DNA of 64,000 bases from Bacillus sp. A301a_S52. Its GTDB lineage: Bacteria > Bacillota > Bacilli > Bacillales > Salisediminibacteriaceae. A model generated the notes under the pieces. The model did no database searches. It was not told the origin of the DNA and saw only the letters and a program-made list of their open reading frames with translations. Where the stretch lies: assembly GCA_024701455.1 (NCBI GenBank), contig JABXYP010000001.1:2236001-2300000 (forward strand), written 5' to 3'. The translations under genes and the position numbers were made by a program. Positions 35,141 to 45,030 of the stretch are shown one piece after another (position 1 is the first letter of the stretch; every line of letters starts with the position of its first letter).

Positions 35141-36376
35141 TTAAAATTTCCTAAAAATTAAGGAGGCATTATGACCACCAAAGCCTAAAGAGTTTGAAAG
35201 CACCACGCTTGTTTTGGCTTGTCTCGACGAATTAGGAACGTAATCTAGATCCATATCATCGTCAGGTGTATGATAATTAATGGTAGGCGGTAATGTTTCA
35301 TCTCTTATTGCAAGTAATGCAAATATTGCTTCCACTGCTCCGGCAGCTCCAAGCAAATGACCAGTCATAGATTTTGTAGAACTGACAGCCATTTTTGTAG
35401 CATGTGCTTTGAACACTTTTTTTATTGCGATTGTTTCATACAAATCATTATACTGAGTAGAAGTTCCGTGAGCATTTATGTATGTAATATCATCAGGTGC
35501 AAGACCGGAATCCTCCAATGCGAGAGACATTGCACGTTGGCCACCTTCGCCATCAGGAGCAGGGGTTGTCATATGATAGGCATCACCTGTAGCACCGTAG
35601 CCGACTAATTCACCATAAATGTCTGCTCCTCTAGCTTTAGCATGCTCTAATTCTTCAAGAATAAGTGTACCGGCTCCTTCACCGATCACGAAACCATCTC
35701 GGTTTTTATCGAAAGGACGGCTAGCTGATGCTGGATTTTCATTTGTTGAGAGAGCAGTCATATTTGAAAAGCCAGCCAATGTCATTTCCGTGATGGAAGC
35801 TTCAGCACCACCAGCTATCATGGCATCTGCATACCCATTTTGAATGACTCTAAAGGCATCCCCAATTGAATTAGCTCCAGATGCACATGCAGTTACCGAA
35901 CAGTTATTCATTCCTTTAGCCCCTGTTTCAATCGAGACTTGTCCTGATGCCATGTCAGGTATAAACATTGGAATAATAAGCGGGCTGACTCGTCTCGGGC
36001 CTTTAGCTAGAAACTTTTTATGTTGTGATTCAAATTCATCGAGACCACCGATTCCTGAACCGATCCATACACCAACTCGTTCTGCCGCTATATTATCTCC
36101 TAGTTTTAATTGTGCATCTGCTAGAGCCATTTTACTGGCTGCAACAGCAAAGTGAGCAAATCGAGCCATACGGCGAGATTCTTTCACTTCCAAATAATCT
36201 TTCACTGAGAAATCTTTTACCTCTGCTGCTACTTTTACTTGAAAGGAAGACGTATCAAACTTTGTAAGAATGTCTATTCCTGAATAACCTTCTTTTATTT
36301 TTTGCCACGTTGATTCAACATCGTTAGCAAGAGGTGTGATAGCGCCAATTCCTGTTATAACAACTCGCTTTTTCAC
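35141..36376 (-). CDS. fabF: Beta-ketoacyl-ACP synthase II
   Basis: The 411-residue protein has the condensing-enzyme triad: Cys164 in TACASGANS, His303 in [11 protein letters not shown] and His340 in [11 protein letters not shown], with Lys335. It elongates acyl-ACP with malonyl-ACP in fatty acid synthesis and in Bacilli adjusts chain length and unsaturation with temperature. In B. subtilis fabF follows fabH; here no fabH is adjacent, so the genome may have another fabF or a rearranged locus. Start preceded by GAGGTTCTACTGTG. Confidence 0.95.
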   Translation of the reverse strand: MKKRVVITGIGAITPLANDVESTWQKIKEGYSGIDILTKFDTSSFQVKVAAEVKDFSVKDYLEVKESRRMARFAHFAVAASKMALADAQLKLGDNIAAERVGVWIGSGIGGLDEFESQHKKFLAKGPRRVSPLIIPMFIPDMASGQVSIETGAKGMNNCSVTACASGANSIGDAFRVIQNGYADAMIAGGAEASITEMTLAGFSNMTALSTNENPASASRPFDKNRDGFVIGEGAGTLILEELEHAKARGADIYGELVGYGATGDAYHMTTPAPDGEGGQRAMSLALEDSGLAPDDITYINAHGTSTQYNDLYETIAIKKVFKAHATKMAVSSTKSMTGHLLGAAGAVEAIFALLAIRDETLPPTINYHTPDDDMDLDYVPNSSRQAKTSVVLSNSLGFGGHNASLIFRKF

Positions 36377-36504
36377 AGTAGAACCTCCTCATATAATATG
36401 TCATGAATGCCCTTACGATTTTTTATTCAATTAACTTTCTTACTAGTTTATCTTAAATAGGTGCAAATATAAAATTATGTAGAAGAATTTATTTAATATT
36501 ACCT

Positions 36505-36607
36505 GAATGACTGTGACATTCATTTCAAACGGACACACTTTTCCGTGGGCTTATCTTCAGGGACTGTTCCTTAGGAAGTCACGGCCTTACGTTTCAGTCA
36601 CATTTAC
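36505..36607 (+). repeat. Bacillaceae-type GC-rich intergenic repeat, degenerate copy 1
   Basis: Contains CACACTTTTCCGTGGGC, TATCTTCAGGGAC, TCCTTAGGAAGTCACGGCC and ends near CATCCACTTATT. It matches the layout CTTTCCGCGGG-CTTCA-CTCCTNCAGGAGTCG common between genes of many Bacillaceae and shares the ATCCACTTATT end with the copy at 59541-59675. Origin and function are unknown. Confidence 0.55.
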
Positions 36608-36628
36608 ATCCACTTATTAAATAATCTG

Positions 36629-36667
36629 AACCTTTAATTATAAGGTGGTTATCTGTCATAAAATATA
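36629..36667 (-). repeat. Deletion derivative I of the dispersed repeat
   Basis: GAACCTTTAATTATAAGG directly precedes TGGTTATCTGTCATAAAAT. These correspond to the two ends of the longer repeat with nearly all of the middle missing, as in copy H. The remainder of the fabF-pgmB gap is featureless. Confidence 0.4.
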
Positions 36668-36690
36668 TTTCATATTATTCTAAAACATCA

Positions 36691-37350
36691 TTATAAAATT
36701 GCCTCATCTATTAACCGCTTTAACGTGAGGTCTTGTGTATATGGTATGTGCAAATCGGCTTTCTTTACTGCTGAAGAGTTACCTATACCAACAGAAAACA
36801 TTGGCGTAGCTTTTATGGCCGTTATACCAGCCCAACTATCTTCTATAGCGACGCAGTTGTCATAAGGCACTTGCAGTCTATCAGCCGCTGTTAAAAAGAT
36901 TTCAGGATCAGGCTTCATTTTCTTAATGGTTTTAGCATTAATGATAACCTGAAAGAAATGATCGATCCCAAGTCGCTCCACTACGGTATGAGCGTTAGAA
37001 CTTGATGATGCAATCGCCATAGGGATGTCATCCTCTGCTAATTCGTTAAGGAAGGCATACATGCCAGGTAAAATATCGTCACCAGTCAATCTCTGAATGT
37101 AAGATTGATAATACTTATTTTTTAGTTCTCCAAGTTTGGCTATATCTGCCTCAGTATATGTTTTAGAAGATTTTTTTACCATCTCCTTGATCATATGTTT
37201 TCGACTCATCCCTTGAAAAGCTTCATTCATCTCCGGTGTATAAGGGAGACCTTCTAAATCAGCTACTTTTTTCGTAGCTAAAAAGTGATAATGAACGGTA
37301 TCTGCTAATACACCGTCCAAATCAAAAATAACAGCCTGTATGTCTTTCAT
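36691..37350 (-). CDS. pgmB: Beta-phosphoglucomutase (HAD family)
   Basis: The 219-residue protein has the nucleophile motif FDLDGVLADT (Asp10 and acid-base Asp12), a C1 cap with FQGMSRKHMIKEMV, motif II IASSSSNAHTVVERLG, the KKMKPDPEIFL lysine, and VAIEDSWAGITAIKA. This set is specific for beta-PGM over other HAD enzymes. It interconverts beta-glucose 1- and 6-phosphates, usually with maltose or trehalose phosphorylase, but no such gene is adjacent. ATG 37350 is preferred over an upstream GTG (37359). Confidence 0.88.
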   Translation of the reverse strand: MKDIQAVIFDLDGVLADTVHYHFLATKKVADLEGLPYTPEMNEAFQGMSRKHMIKEMVKKSSKTYTEADIAKLGELKNKYYQSYIQRLTGDDILPGMYAFLNELAEDDIPMAIASSSSNAHTVVERLGIDHFFQVIINAKTIKKMKPDPEIFLTAADRLQVPYDNCVAIEDSWAGITAIKATPMFSVGIGNSSAVKKADLHIPYTQDLTLKRLIDEAIL

Positions 37351-37743
37351 AATTAACACATCCTCTTGTCATTTAAGAGACAGGTTCGTTTAGTATCGTA
37401 CTTGTCCTCGTTTTCGTTATAATCGTCGTTGTAGGTATTGCCATGAGAATTTTTTTGAAAATAACCATTAATTCCCTTACTTGACTGCCGCTATGATAAT
37501 GATTTTAAGGTCGTAGCATCATCATCTTATTAGCTTAGTATAGATCGTTTTGGCAGGCATAATTGTGATTTGCGCTATTTCCCTCCAACCTTTAAGAGTC
37601 AATTTTTTACTCATTCCGGTGCTGATTCTTCAACTGTCACTTAGATATCTCCATACCACCACAACCAGTGATTAAGTGAAACGGGCTGTCTTTAAACCTG
37701 TCATTTAGTATAATACAGATATAGCTATAGAAAAAAGAGCGTT
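37351..37743. other. Divergent intergenic region without genes
   Basis: These 393 bp lie between the divergent pgmB and permease genes. A TATAAT-like box (AGTATAATAC) at about 37708-37715 is a candidate promoter for the permease. No repeat copy or open frame of note. Confidence 0.45.
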
Positions 37744-39144
37744 TTGTTAAACAAAGGGGTGTTTGTTACGAGAGACTATCTTTATACTGCTTTAGGCATC
37801 ATCTGTTATATAGCATCTTTAGTCTATCTTGCGAATCACATCTTTCCTAATCCTTTATTAATGACTATTTCCAGTTTGTTAGGAGGGTGTCTACTAATCT
37901 TTGCTTTTATCTCTATCACGATGTCGAATCGTATCATAATAGGGATTTTATTTATAACAGGAACCTTTATTTTTATTAGTACCGATGTACCTTTTATAGA
38001 GATATTAAATGGTTTTGGACAAAACCTGAATTTGTTGTCATTATTTTTATTAGTTCCCTTAATTGGGACATATATGTCAACATCTGGTTATTTATCAGCA
38101 TTAAAGCAAAAAGTTCAACAAGCAGAGAAACGAGGAGGAGAACATCCTTACCGATTGAGTTATTTTCTCGTAGCGACGATTGGTGCATTGCTAAACTTTG
38201 GATCATTAGCCATTGTCAAACGAATTGCTGATGAAAGTTTTCATTCATTTAGAGAAAAAAAATTAACCTTACATATGATGCGCGCGTTTGCCTTTTGTAT
38301 GCTTTGGTCCCCTTACTTTGTCAATGTGGCCCTCGTTCTAGTATTATTTGATGTGTCATGGTTTGATATTGGTGGGTTTGGCTTTTTGTTAGCGCTTATT
38401 TATGGACTAATTAGCATTATGATGTTTCGTTATATTTCTTTCTCCGAGGATCCAGTCATGGAAGTTGGAGAACGGAAAAACGATGTTACATATAGGCAAT
38501 CCTCTTCATTTGCATCTCTACTAATATTTAGTTGCTCCTTCGTTGCTTGTTCCTTTATTTTTTATCGGTTAGTAGATATTAATATGTTAACGATTGTGTG
38601 CCTATTAGCAATAGGACACCCTCTAATTTGGGCGATTTTTTCAAAAATGATACGACCATATTTGCACGATGTGGCTAATCAAGTCCAAAGTTCATTTCTC
38701 CGGTTAAAAAATGAACTAGCTGTGTTTATTACAGCAGGATATTTTGGTCTTGCGATTTCTTATACAGATTTAGGTGGTATCGTGTCTACATTCATTTACA
38801 CGGTTTCATTAGGTTATGTCTACTTATTCACTGTTCTTATTATGTTAATCGCTTTATTATTAGCACAAATCGGGATTCATCCTATCATTATCGTTATTGG
38901 GATTGGAAGTTCTCTTTCTCCAGAGATGTTTGGTGTGTCACCTGAGTATGCAGCTCTCACGTTATTACTAGCTTGGACAATGGCTACTCAACTTTCACCA
39001 TTTTCTGGTCAAATGCTCATGGCAGCAAAGCTGATGAAAGCCCCAAGATCACATGTCATAAGACAAAATATTTTATTTATTGTTATTTGTTTTGCCGTAT
39101 TATCGAGCGTGCTATTTAGTTTCCATGCACTAGAGTGGGTTTAA
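37744..39144 (+). CDS. Polytopic membrane permease-like protein, unknown substrate
   Basis: The 466-residue protein has about twelve hydrophobic segments, a charged cytoplasmic loop (LKQKVQQAEKRGGEHPYR, about 120-137), an FCMLWSPYFVNVAL motif and a C-terminal LAWTMATQLSPFSGQML motif. The two inverted halves with polar Ser/Gly motifs resemble ion-transporter superfamily permeases, but no substrate can be assigned. The start is uncertain: TTG 37744 has only a weak site, while AAAGGGGTG at 37753-37761 would suit a start a few codons later where no standard codon is in frame. Confidence 0.65.
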   Translation: MLNKGVFVTRDYLYTALGIICYIASLVYLANHIFPNPLLMTISSLLGGCLLIFAFISITMSNRIIIGILFITGTFIFISTDVPFIEILNGFGQNLNLLSLFLLVPLIGTYMSTSGYLSALKQKVQQAEKRGGEHPYRLSYFLVATIGALLNFGSLAIVKRIADESFHSFREKKLTLHMMRAFAFCMLWSPYFVNVALVLVLFDVSWFDIGGFGFLLALIYGLISIMMFRYISFSEDPVMEVGERKNDVTYRQSSSFASLLIFSCSFVACSFIFYRLVDINMLTIVCLLAIGHPLIWAIFSKMIRPYLHDVANQVQSSFLRLKNELAVFITAGYFGLAISYTDLGGIVSTFIYTVSLGYVYLFTVLIMLIALLLAQIGIHPIIIVIGIGSSLSPEMFGVSPEYAALTLLLAWTMATQLSPFSGQMLMAAKLMKAPRSHVIRQNILFIVICFAVLSSVLFSFHALEWV

Positions 39145-39153
39145 AAAGATGTG

Positions 39154-39194
39154 AAGCTTTAAACATATCCGAATGTGAAATATGTTTAAAGCTT
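39154..39194. terminator. Bidirectional stem-loop between convergent genes
   Basis: AAGCTTTAAACATAT (39154-39168) pairs exactly with ATATGTTTAAAGCTT (39180-39194). No strong T-run on either side. It separates the permease gene from the convergent flavodoxin gene. Confidence 0.7.
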
Positions 39195-39202
39195 TGGAGA
39201 GA

Positions 39203-39721
39203 TTAGGTGTTTGTTAAAGGTTTTGAAGAGGAATGGGGATCAGGCTGATTTAACTCCTTAATGAATATGTCCAAAGCCTGTTTGTCTAAGGCTGATCTGT
39301 CAGTTGTAGTTCCTTCTACTTTCTTTATAATCATCTTTTGAAGCAATGTCATTTTGGAAATAAGCATTTCCCCTCCTCCGAGGCCTAATGCAACAGCATG
39401 ATTTCGTAACCTTTCTGGAAAAACTGCTTTAAATTGTGCCTGTCTTTCTTCCCCCTCACGCATACAACTTAGAAATAATCCAATTTTCTTTGTAAGTAAG
39501 ACATGTTCATTTGTTAATAGAAATCGCGTCATCTTTTTAGGAATTGTCCCCATATGAATAGAAGTGGCAATAATAATTGTGTCATATAAGGCTAAATCAG
39601 GTGTTTTTTTCGTTTTAGTGATGTTTACTAAATCGGTTGATGATGAAAACTGGCTCGCCATATGGTAAACAGCCTTTTCCGTCGTACCATGAGTTGTGGA
39701 ATAGATAATTAAAGCTGACAT
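39203..39721 (-). CDS. Flavodoxin-domain protein (HemG-like)
   Basis: The 172-residue protein starts ALIIYSTTHGTTEKAVY, the FMN phosphate-binding loop of flavodoxins, followed by IIIATSIHMGTIPKKMTRFL and a GLFLSCMREGEERQAQF strand. This matches Flavodoxin_5 proteins, the group with menaquinone-dependent protoporphyrinogen oxidase HemG. The actual substrate is unknown, since many Bacilli use HemY or an oxygen-independent route. GGGAGG precedes the start. Confidence 0.8.
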   Translation of the reverse strand: MSALIIYSTTHGTTEKAVYHMASQFSSSTDLVNITKTKKTPDLALYDTIIIATSIHMGTIPKKMTRFLLTNEHVLLTKKIGLFLSCMREGEERQAQFKAVFPERLRNHAVALGLGGGEMLISKMTLLQKMIIKKVEGTTTDRSALDKQALDIFIKELNQPDPHSSSKPLTNT

Positions 39722-39847
39722 CTCAATACCTCCCTTTGTAACGATAGATCATTCTATTATGAATGAATTTTAGCTACAATGAGAAAGTAATAATGAACGT
39801 TCTTTAACATTTCCACCTTTTTAAAGTAGTTCTTGGGCAAAAACAAC

Positions 39848-39877
39848 GAGGACTATCACTTTTCTGTGATAGTCCTC
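39848..39877 (-). terminator. Terminator after the KOW-domain gene
   Basis: GAGGACTATCAC (39848-39859) pairs exactly with GTGATAGTCCTC (39866-39877) around a 6-nt loop. Located 13 bp after the stop of the minus-strand gene. Confidence 0.8.
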
Positions 39878-39889
39878 AATATTTCAGCC

Positions 39890-40084
39890 TTACTTAATGA
39901 CTTCATATTCTGAATGTCTTAAAACAGTCCGTGGTTTACTGCCATCATCCATCTTCAAATCAAATTCCACTGAAATAGAATTTGTATAGGCGGATATGAC
40001 TGTTGCATTTTTCCCTTTATATTCTCCTTCAATGACTTTAACGGTATCTCCCGACTGTAATAGAGGCTCTTCTTGTTCTGCCAT
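39890..40084 (-). CDS. Small KOW-like protein (DUF2187 type)
   Basis: ATG at 40084 follows AAAGGGGAA; an earlier in-frame start lies upstream of that site. The 64-residue product reads SGDTVKVIEGEYKGKNATVISAYTNSIS as two SH3-like strands, as in the DUF2187/YkvS group of KOW-containing small proteins. KOW folds bind RNA or proteins; the role here is unknown. Monocistronic. Confidence 0.7.
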   Translation of the reverse strand: MAEQEEPLLQSGDTVKVIEGEYKGKNATVISAYTNSISVEFDLKMDDGSKPRTVLRHSEYEVIK

Positions 40085-40273
40085 CGTTATTCCCCTTTCA
40101 AAATTCGTCACCTATTTAAAGTGTTATGAGATTAATAACCTTCCAAAATGTGATAATAACTGTTGAAAGCTTGTTCGTCAAGAAAAATATTTTGTCTTAA
40201 TTAACGATCTAAGTGGTTACGTCCGTGTTATGAGAGTCGGGAGCCAAAATCCAATTTCAACCATTCGATTTTT

Positions 40274-40609
40274 TTATGTACGAGAGCTTGATATTGTCAT
40301 CGCATCAAGGTTTAATTTAGCACCGACCTTCTTCATAAAATCGAGGCCTAGTACTCCGTCTTCTCCACTATCAGAAATTGTAACTTGGAATTGACTCACT
40401 TTTAAAGGACCGACACTTAACGAATCTAATACTTCATAAAAAGAAGGGTCATCTTTCTCAATCCCTAGTTTGACGGCGGTATTTTTAGAAATGATTGTCT
40501 CTGATGAGCTTGTATCAATTAGTATGTTATCGGTTTTTGTCACTTTTCCTTGAAATTTGAATCGAACTTCAGTATAAAGCTTACCATCTTTAAATTCAAT
40601 GCGTTTCAT
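40274..40609 (-). CDS. Retropepsin-like aspartic protease-fold protein
   Basis: ATG at 40609 has AAGGTGAT upstream; the frame extends further but without a site. The 111-residue product has the catalytic-type motif ILIDTSSSETIIS (Asp32), a middle LSVGPLKVSQFQVTI and a conserved GVLGLDFMKKVGAKLN, the order found in single-domain retropepsins that dimerise. The usual D-T-G is D-T-S here, still compatible with activity. The substrate is unknown. Confidence 0.8.
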   Translation of the reverse strand: MKRIEFKDGKLYTEVRFKFQGKVTKTDNILIDTSSSETIISKNTAVKLGIEKDDPSFYEVLDSLSVGPLKVSQFQVTISDSGEDGVLGLDFMKKVGAKLNLDAMTISSSRT

Positions 40610-40719
40610 GTTTATCACCTTTTCCGTAAGATATGTCAATTCGTTTAAGGTTAATGAGGGAGTTGGAGGTTATCTAAAGTTAGTTTAAGCTTTTTTGCAG
40701 GAAGAAGTAAATCATTTTT

Positions 40720-41154
40720 TCAACGTAACTGAACGGAATCTCCAAGCTTAATGTCTCCGCCTGTTACAACCACACCATAAGCGCCACCATTCCAGTTTAC
40801 CGTCATAGCGTCTTTTAAACCAGCTAAGGCATCGTCCATACGAGAACAAGGCTTTGTTTCACCATGTATTTCTATAATAGTAGGGCCGATATGGAGTCGC
40901 TTTCCTTTAGAGTGGGTTAGGTCTATTCCTGTCACCATTAAGTTGGCTCGCCGTGCAGAAGGGTCCAATTTAGTTGTAAATTCATCCATTAGCTGAGTCC
41001 ATCTTTCTTCAGAAATAATGGTTACTTGCCTTTTACCACCTTGATCAGCATTGTGAAGCAATCCTTCATGTTTAATTAATGTCCCTAATTCTACGGGTTC
41101 CATTACCCCTCTTTTCCCCTTTTTAATCCATATTGCCTTCAATTCTCCCGCCAT
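40720..41154 (-). CDS. MOSC domain protein
   Basis: The 144-residue protein is a single MOSC beta-barrel: KGLLHNADQGGKRQVTIIS-like start, NLMVTGIDLTHSKGKRLHIG, the conserved Cys in ETKPCSRMDD and GVVVTGGDIKLGD at the end. Stand-alone MOSC proteins deliver or use sulfur or molybdenum cofactor species. The AGGAGGAGACA site supports the start. The exact role is unknown. Confidence 0.85.
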   Translation of the reverse strand: MAGELKAIWIKKGKRGVMEPVELGTLIKHEGLLHNADQGGKRQVTIISEERWTQLMDEFTTKLDPSARRANLMVTGIDLTHSKGKRLHIGPTIIEIHGETKPCSRMDDALAGLKDAMTVNWNGGAYGVVVTGGDIKLGDSVQLR

Positions 41155-41314
41155 CCTTGTCTCCTCCTGTATGTCAGTTATTATCTTGTGTCTTTTCTCA
41201 TCAAAAAGATACGAGGTTCATATGCAAAATCTTTGTTAAATACTTTAACTTCATAATAAGATAGATAAAGTAAAGGAGCAACTATAGACTAACAAAAAGT
41301 GGGTGACTAAACTA

Positions 41315-42430
41315 ATGAATTTACGATATTTATTAAGCTTAGGTCTATTTGTCATTCTTTATACAGGCTTAACAGCATACATAGGATGGAATTTATATTA
41401 CTGGTTACACATTGTATTTAGTATAAAACATCCACTTATTTTCACTGCCGTGTTAATATGTGTTGCTTTTGCTTATATATTTGGTCAGTTATTTTCTAGG
41501 CCCCTTTTCAAAAAAATTGGGGCACTATGGCTCGCTGTTTTTCAATTTGGGCTGTTTGTATTGCCGCTTGCTAATTTAGGTTATTGGCTATTTGGACTCT
41601 TTATAGAAGAAGTAACTCGCACACATATTGTTGTCATCGGGGGAATTGTTTGGATTCTATTTGCTATTTACATAGGTGTAGGCCTCTATTTGGCATACAG
41701 TCCAGTCATTCGATCACATGACATTAGCCTTGCGAAAACAACGTCCCATAAGTCATCATTAAAAATTGTGATGGCTTCAGATATGCATTTTGGCGGATTA
41801 TCAGGTAAAAAACATGCGGAGAGACTCGTGAAAGAAATAAATAAGCTTAATGCAGACATTATTTTATTGGCCGGTGACATCGTGGATGATGATCCTGCCC
41901 AGTTTAAAGAGAAAAAAATTGATGGACTATTAGCCAATTTACATGCAGCATATGGCAAGTATGCGGTCACAGGGAATCATGAATATTACGGAGGGAAAAT
42001 TGACGAATTAGCGGTTATGCTTGATGAAGTAGGTATTCAGCTCCTTCAAGACGACGTTGTGGAGCCAAATGAAATGATAACTATCGTTGGAAGGAAAGAT
42101 AAAACAGATAAAAACCGTAAATCTGCGAGCGCATTAATTGACCCACTTGATAAAAGGAAAATGCTTATCATGATGGATCATCAGCCGACAGATCTCCATG
42201 CCATTATGGAAGCTCAAACAGACATGGTTTTTAGTGGGCATACCCATAGAGGTCAAATCATTCCTTATCATTTAATTACCGCCAAAGTATTTGAAGTTGA
42301 TTGGGGATATAAACAAAAAGGGCGGCTACACGTATTTGTTTCATCAGGCTTTGGCTTTTGGGGACCTCCCATTCGCCTTGGCAGCCGTTCTGAAATTTTA
42401 AGTGTGCAGGTCCATTTTAATGAATGTTAA
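41315..42430 (+). CDS. Membrane-anchored calcineurin-like metallophosphoesterase
   Basis: ATG 41315 is preferred to GTG 41303, which forms part of the GGGTGA site. The 371-residue product has four or five N-terminal membrane helices to about residue 135, then a phosphoesterase domain with ASDMHFGG, LAGDIVDDD, GNHEYYGG, MDHQP and FSGHTHRGQIIP supplying the dimetal ligands. It resembles YkoQ/YkuE proteins. It probably hydrolyses a lipid- or envelope-linked phosphoester. Its stop overlaps the topB stop on the other strand in a shared TTAA. Confidence 0.88.
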   Translation: MNLRYLLSLGLFVILYTGLTAYIGWNLYYWLHIVFSIKHPLIFTAVLICVAFAYIFGQLFSRPLFKKIGALWLAVFQFGLFVLPLANLGYWLFGLFIEEVTRTHIVVIGGIVWILFAIYIGVGLYLAYSPVIRSHDISLAKTTSHKSSLKIVMASDMHFGGLSGKKHAERLVKEINKLNADIILLAGDIVDDDPAQFKEKKIDGLLANLHAAYGKYAVTGNHEYYGGKIDELAVMLDEVGIQLLQDDVVEPNEMITIVGRKDKTDKNRKSASALIDPLDKRKMLIMMDHQPTDLHAIMEAQTDMVFSGHTHRGQIIPYHLITAKVFEVDWGYKQKGRLHVFVSSGFGFWGPPIRLGSRSEILSVQVHFNEC

Positions 42431-44619
42431 GTTTGTTGTTCACCAAAAGAAAAGCTCATTTTATTCTCATTTGCTTCCCATTTCAGCGCGGCGTTAAATG
42501 TTTTCCCATTTTTTTGTTGAAAACCCTCAATTATCGGTGTGCACCCCTCTGACAGTAATGCTTTAATATGGGTTGAGGTCAGTGAACGTCCAAGAATGCG
42601 TTTTGAGACAGTAAACGAACATTTCGTAGTTTTGTAGTTAGCACAGCCGTAAAACTTCCCTTTGTCTATCACGTTTCCTTGGCAGACTGGACATTTACCT
42701 AGCAATCTTTTACGGGTACGGCTTACTTTCCCTGTTTTATTTTTAGGGGATCGTTGAATTTCTTTAAGAATCTCTTTATTAAATGTCCATGTGGCAGAAC
42801 GCTTTTTTGCATCGCTTATGAGTGACGTAGTCAGATTTTTGGCTTGGAGAATGAAGGGGTCGACTTCAGCAATGCCCCGACCAATTTCCGCTAATCTCTG
42901 CTCCCATTTAGCCGTCATTTCAGGCGAAGCTAATAATGAATTGCCTAATGCTTCAATCAGTATTTTTCCTTTTTCAGTTGGATAAACGATGTTTTTAATT
43001 ATCTCGATATAGCTCCTTTGTTTAAGCAAGGTAATAATGCCAGCTCGCGTAGCTTCAGTACCAAGTCCCTCCGTATGTTGCAACACCTTCACCAGTTCTT
43101 CATCATCTATATATTTACCAGCTGACTTCATAACCGTAATTAATTCGCCTTCGGTATATCGTTTAGGTGGCTCAGTTTTTCCTTCTCTCATAGTGACGTT
43201 AAGAACGTCCCCTTGATCACCTTGTCTAACATTTGGCAATTTAGTTTGCTCAGTTTTTAGCTTTTCATCCGCTCGTGATGGGATAATTCGCCGCCACCCT
43301 GCGTGGCGCATTTGTTTCCCTGTTGTTTTGAATGTGGCTCTATCGTCCACTAATGTTTCTATATGAGTATAGCTCATGAGGCAATCGCCATCGTATGCTG
43401 CTATTAAATGTTCAATAATCATCGTATAAACACGAGCCTCTTCAGTAGAAAGGCTAGAAGGGTCTATTACTTGATCCGTTGGAATAATAGCGTGATGATC
43501 AGTTACTTTACTTTGATTAACGTAACGCTTGGATAACATGTTTGTCTCTCGTTCTAACGGAAAAAATGGTTTAAATTTAGATAACACACTTATTTTTTGG
43601 AGAATGCTTGGAAATTCCCTTTCCTCCTCTTTTGTTACGAAAGCGGAATCTGTTCTCGGATAAGAAATATAGCCTTTTACATACAATTTTTGAGCAATAT
43701 CTAATGTTTTCTTTGGAGAATATTTATATCTTCGGTTTGCTGTCGTTTGCAGAGATGATAAGTTGAAAAAATAAGGTGGTGGGATCGACTTCTCCTTTGT
43801 TTCAATATGACTAACTTGTGCACGTTTGTTTTCACAAAACGCGGCTATTTTTTGTGCCAGAGTAAGATTCGTTACACGAGAGTCTCCGTCTTTATGCCAA
43901 ATACCATCGTATGTCTGCTCATTCATTGAAAAGCTAGCTTTTATTTCCCAAAATGGTTCAGAGATGAATTTTTCAATCTCTTTTTCTCTTTCAACAATCA
44001 GTGCTAATGTGGGTGTTTGGACACGCCCGATTGAGAAGACATCACCTGCTCCGTGCTTCTGCAGTAAGAGTGTATACACTCTAGAAGCATTCATGCCAAT
44101 TAACCAATCTGCATAAGCGCGACTAACTGCTTCATCATAAAGGGGTCTTGTAGCTGATTCATCCAATAATGCATTAAATCCCGCTTTGACTGACTTAGCC
44201 GTTAGAGAAGAGATCCATAGACGTTTGACTGGTTTAACATTATGAGATAGTTTAAGAATTAACCGGATGATCGCTTCTCCTTCTCGTCCGGCATCACTAG
44301 CGATAACGATTTCCGATACATCTTGTTGTTGAATAAATGACTTTATAACGTTAAAACGTTTCTTTTTTGAATAAGTGACACGATGCTTAAACATCGAAGG
44401 AATAAGTGGTAAGGCTTCAAGAGACCATTTTTTCCACGATGATTCGTAGCCTTCAGGAGGCAACAGTTCACACAAATGCCCCACTGCCCATGTACAAATA
44501 GCTCCTTTAGGGAAGGTGTCACACGGACTAATCACTATATATTCTTTTTTCTTTTGTGACGGGTAAGGCGAGGCTAATTTAGCCGCTTGATCGGGCTTTT
44601 CTGCAAGAATTAACTTCAT
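42427..44619 (-). CDS. topB: DNA topoisomerase III
   Basis: The 730-residue type IA topoisomerase has a TOPRIM domain (LILAEKPDQAAKLA, ASDAGREGEAIIRL), active-site Tyr320 in GYISYPRTDSAFV, and a C-terminal zinc ribbon (KCPVCQGNVIDKGKFYGC, TTKCSFTVS) plus a short repeat. The zinc ribbon and length fit TopB rather than TopA. It removes single-strand links and recombination intermediates. No integrase or transfer gene lies nearby, so it looks chromosomal and not part of a conjugative element. Confidence 0.95.
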   Translation of the reverse strand: MKLILAEKPDQAAKLASPYPSQKKKEYIVISPCDTFPKGAICTWAVGHLCELLPPEGYESSWKKWSLEALPLIPSMFKHRVTYSKKKRFNVIKSFIQQQDVSEIVIASDAGREGEAIIRLILKLSHNVKPVKRLWISSLTAKSVKAGFNALLDESATRPLYDEAVSRAYADWLIGMNASRVYTLLLQKHGAGDVFSIGRVQTPTLALIVEREKEIEKFISEPFWEIKASFSMNEQTYDGIWHKDGDSRVTNLTLAQKIAAFCENKRAQVSHIETKEKSIPPPYFFNLSSLQTTANRRYKYSPKKTLDIAQKLYVKGYISYPRTDSAFVTKEEEREFPSILQKISVLSKFKPFFPLERETNMLSKRYVNQSKVTDHHAIIPTDQVIDPSSLSTEEARVYTMIIEHLIAAYDGDCLMSYTHIETLVDDRATFKTTGKQMRHAGWRRIIPSRADEKLKTEQTKLPNVRQGDQGDVLNVTMREGKTEPPKRYTEGELITVMKSAGKYIDDEELVKVLQHTEGLGTEATRAGIITLLKQRSYIEIIKNIVYPTEKGKILIEALGNSLLASPEMTAKWEQRLAEIGRGIAEVDPFILQAKNLTTSLISDAKKRSATWTFNKEILKEIQRSPKNKTGKVSRTRKRLLGKCPVCQGNVIDKGKFYGCANYKTTKCSFTVSKRILGRSLTSTHIKALLSEGCTPIIEGFQQKNGKTFNAALKWEANENKMSFSFGEQQT

Positions 44620-45030
44620 AGGATCACCTGTTTCGCTTTATAAAAAACCATTGTAGTAAGAACGTACGTTTCTATAGCATCATACCATACTCCCCTACAA
44701 AAAAGAGTTTTAGTCAAGAAAAATCCTTGATATTGTTTCAATAGTGAATGAGATTTTGACGGGTAAAACAGCAATCCATCTTATTTGTTGGAAAGCTTGT
44801 TCTTTTCATAAGAGGAGGGGTAGTCCCATTGCTCCGAGGACTTCGGAAAACCTCGTATATATATGTCCGAAGCGGCGATTAAAGCAAGGTGTTGCACTGT
44901 TCTTCTTTTTAGGAATAGCAGCTAGACTAAATGGAGGCAAAATCTATTTAAGATTTTACCTCCATACTATAGCGAGATTATCTGGAAAATAGAATAGACA
45001 ACAATGGGCAATGATTTGACATAGCTGCAA
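44620..45030. other. Gap with a 15-bp inverted repeat
   Basis: ATGGAGGCAAAATCT (44931-44945) and AGATTTTACCTCCAT (44951-44965) form a stem with one mismatch. On the minus strand that mismatch becomes a G-U pair, suggesting the minus transcript (from cvfB) is the functional one. An 83-codon plus frame (44744-44992) has no homology I recognise and no good site, so I do not call it. Confidence 0.5.

Noticed and set aside
42427..44619. topB as marker of an integrated conjugative element
   Set aside because: No integrase, relaxase, type IV secretion or attachment repeats in the neighbourhood; flanking genes are ordinary chromosomal ones.
44744..44992. 83-codon plus-strand frame in the topB-cvfB gap
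   Set aside because: No ribosome binding site, no homology recognised, and its end covers a stem-loop.
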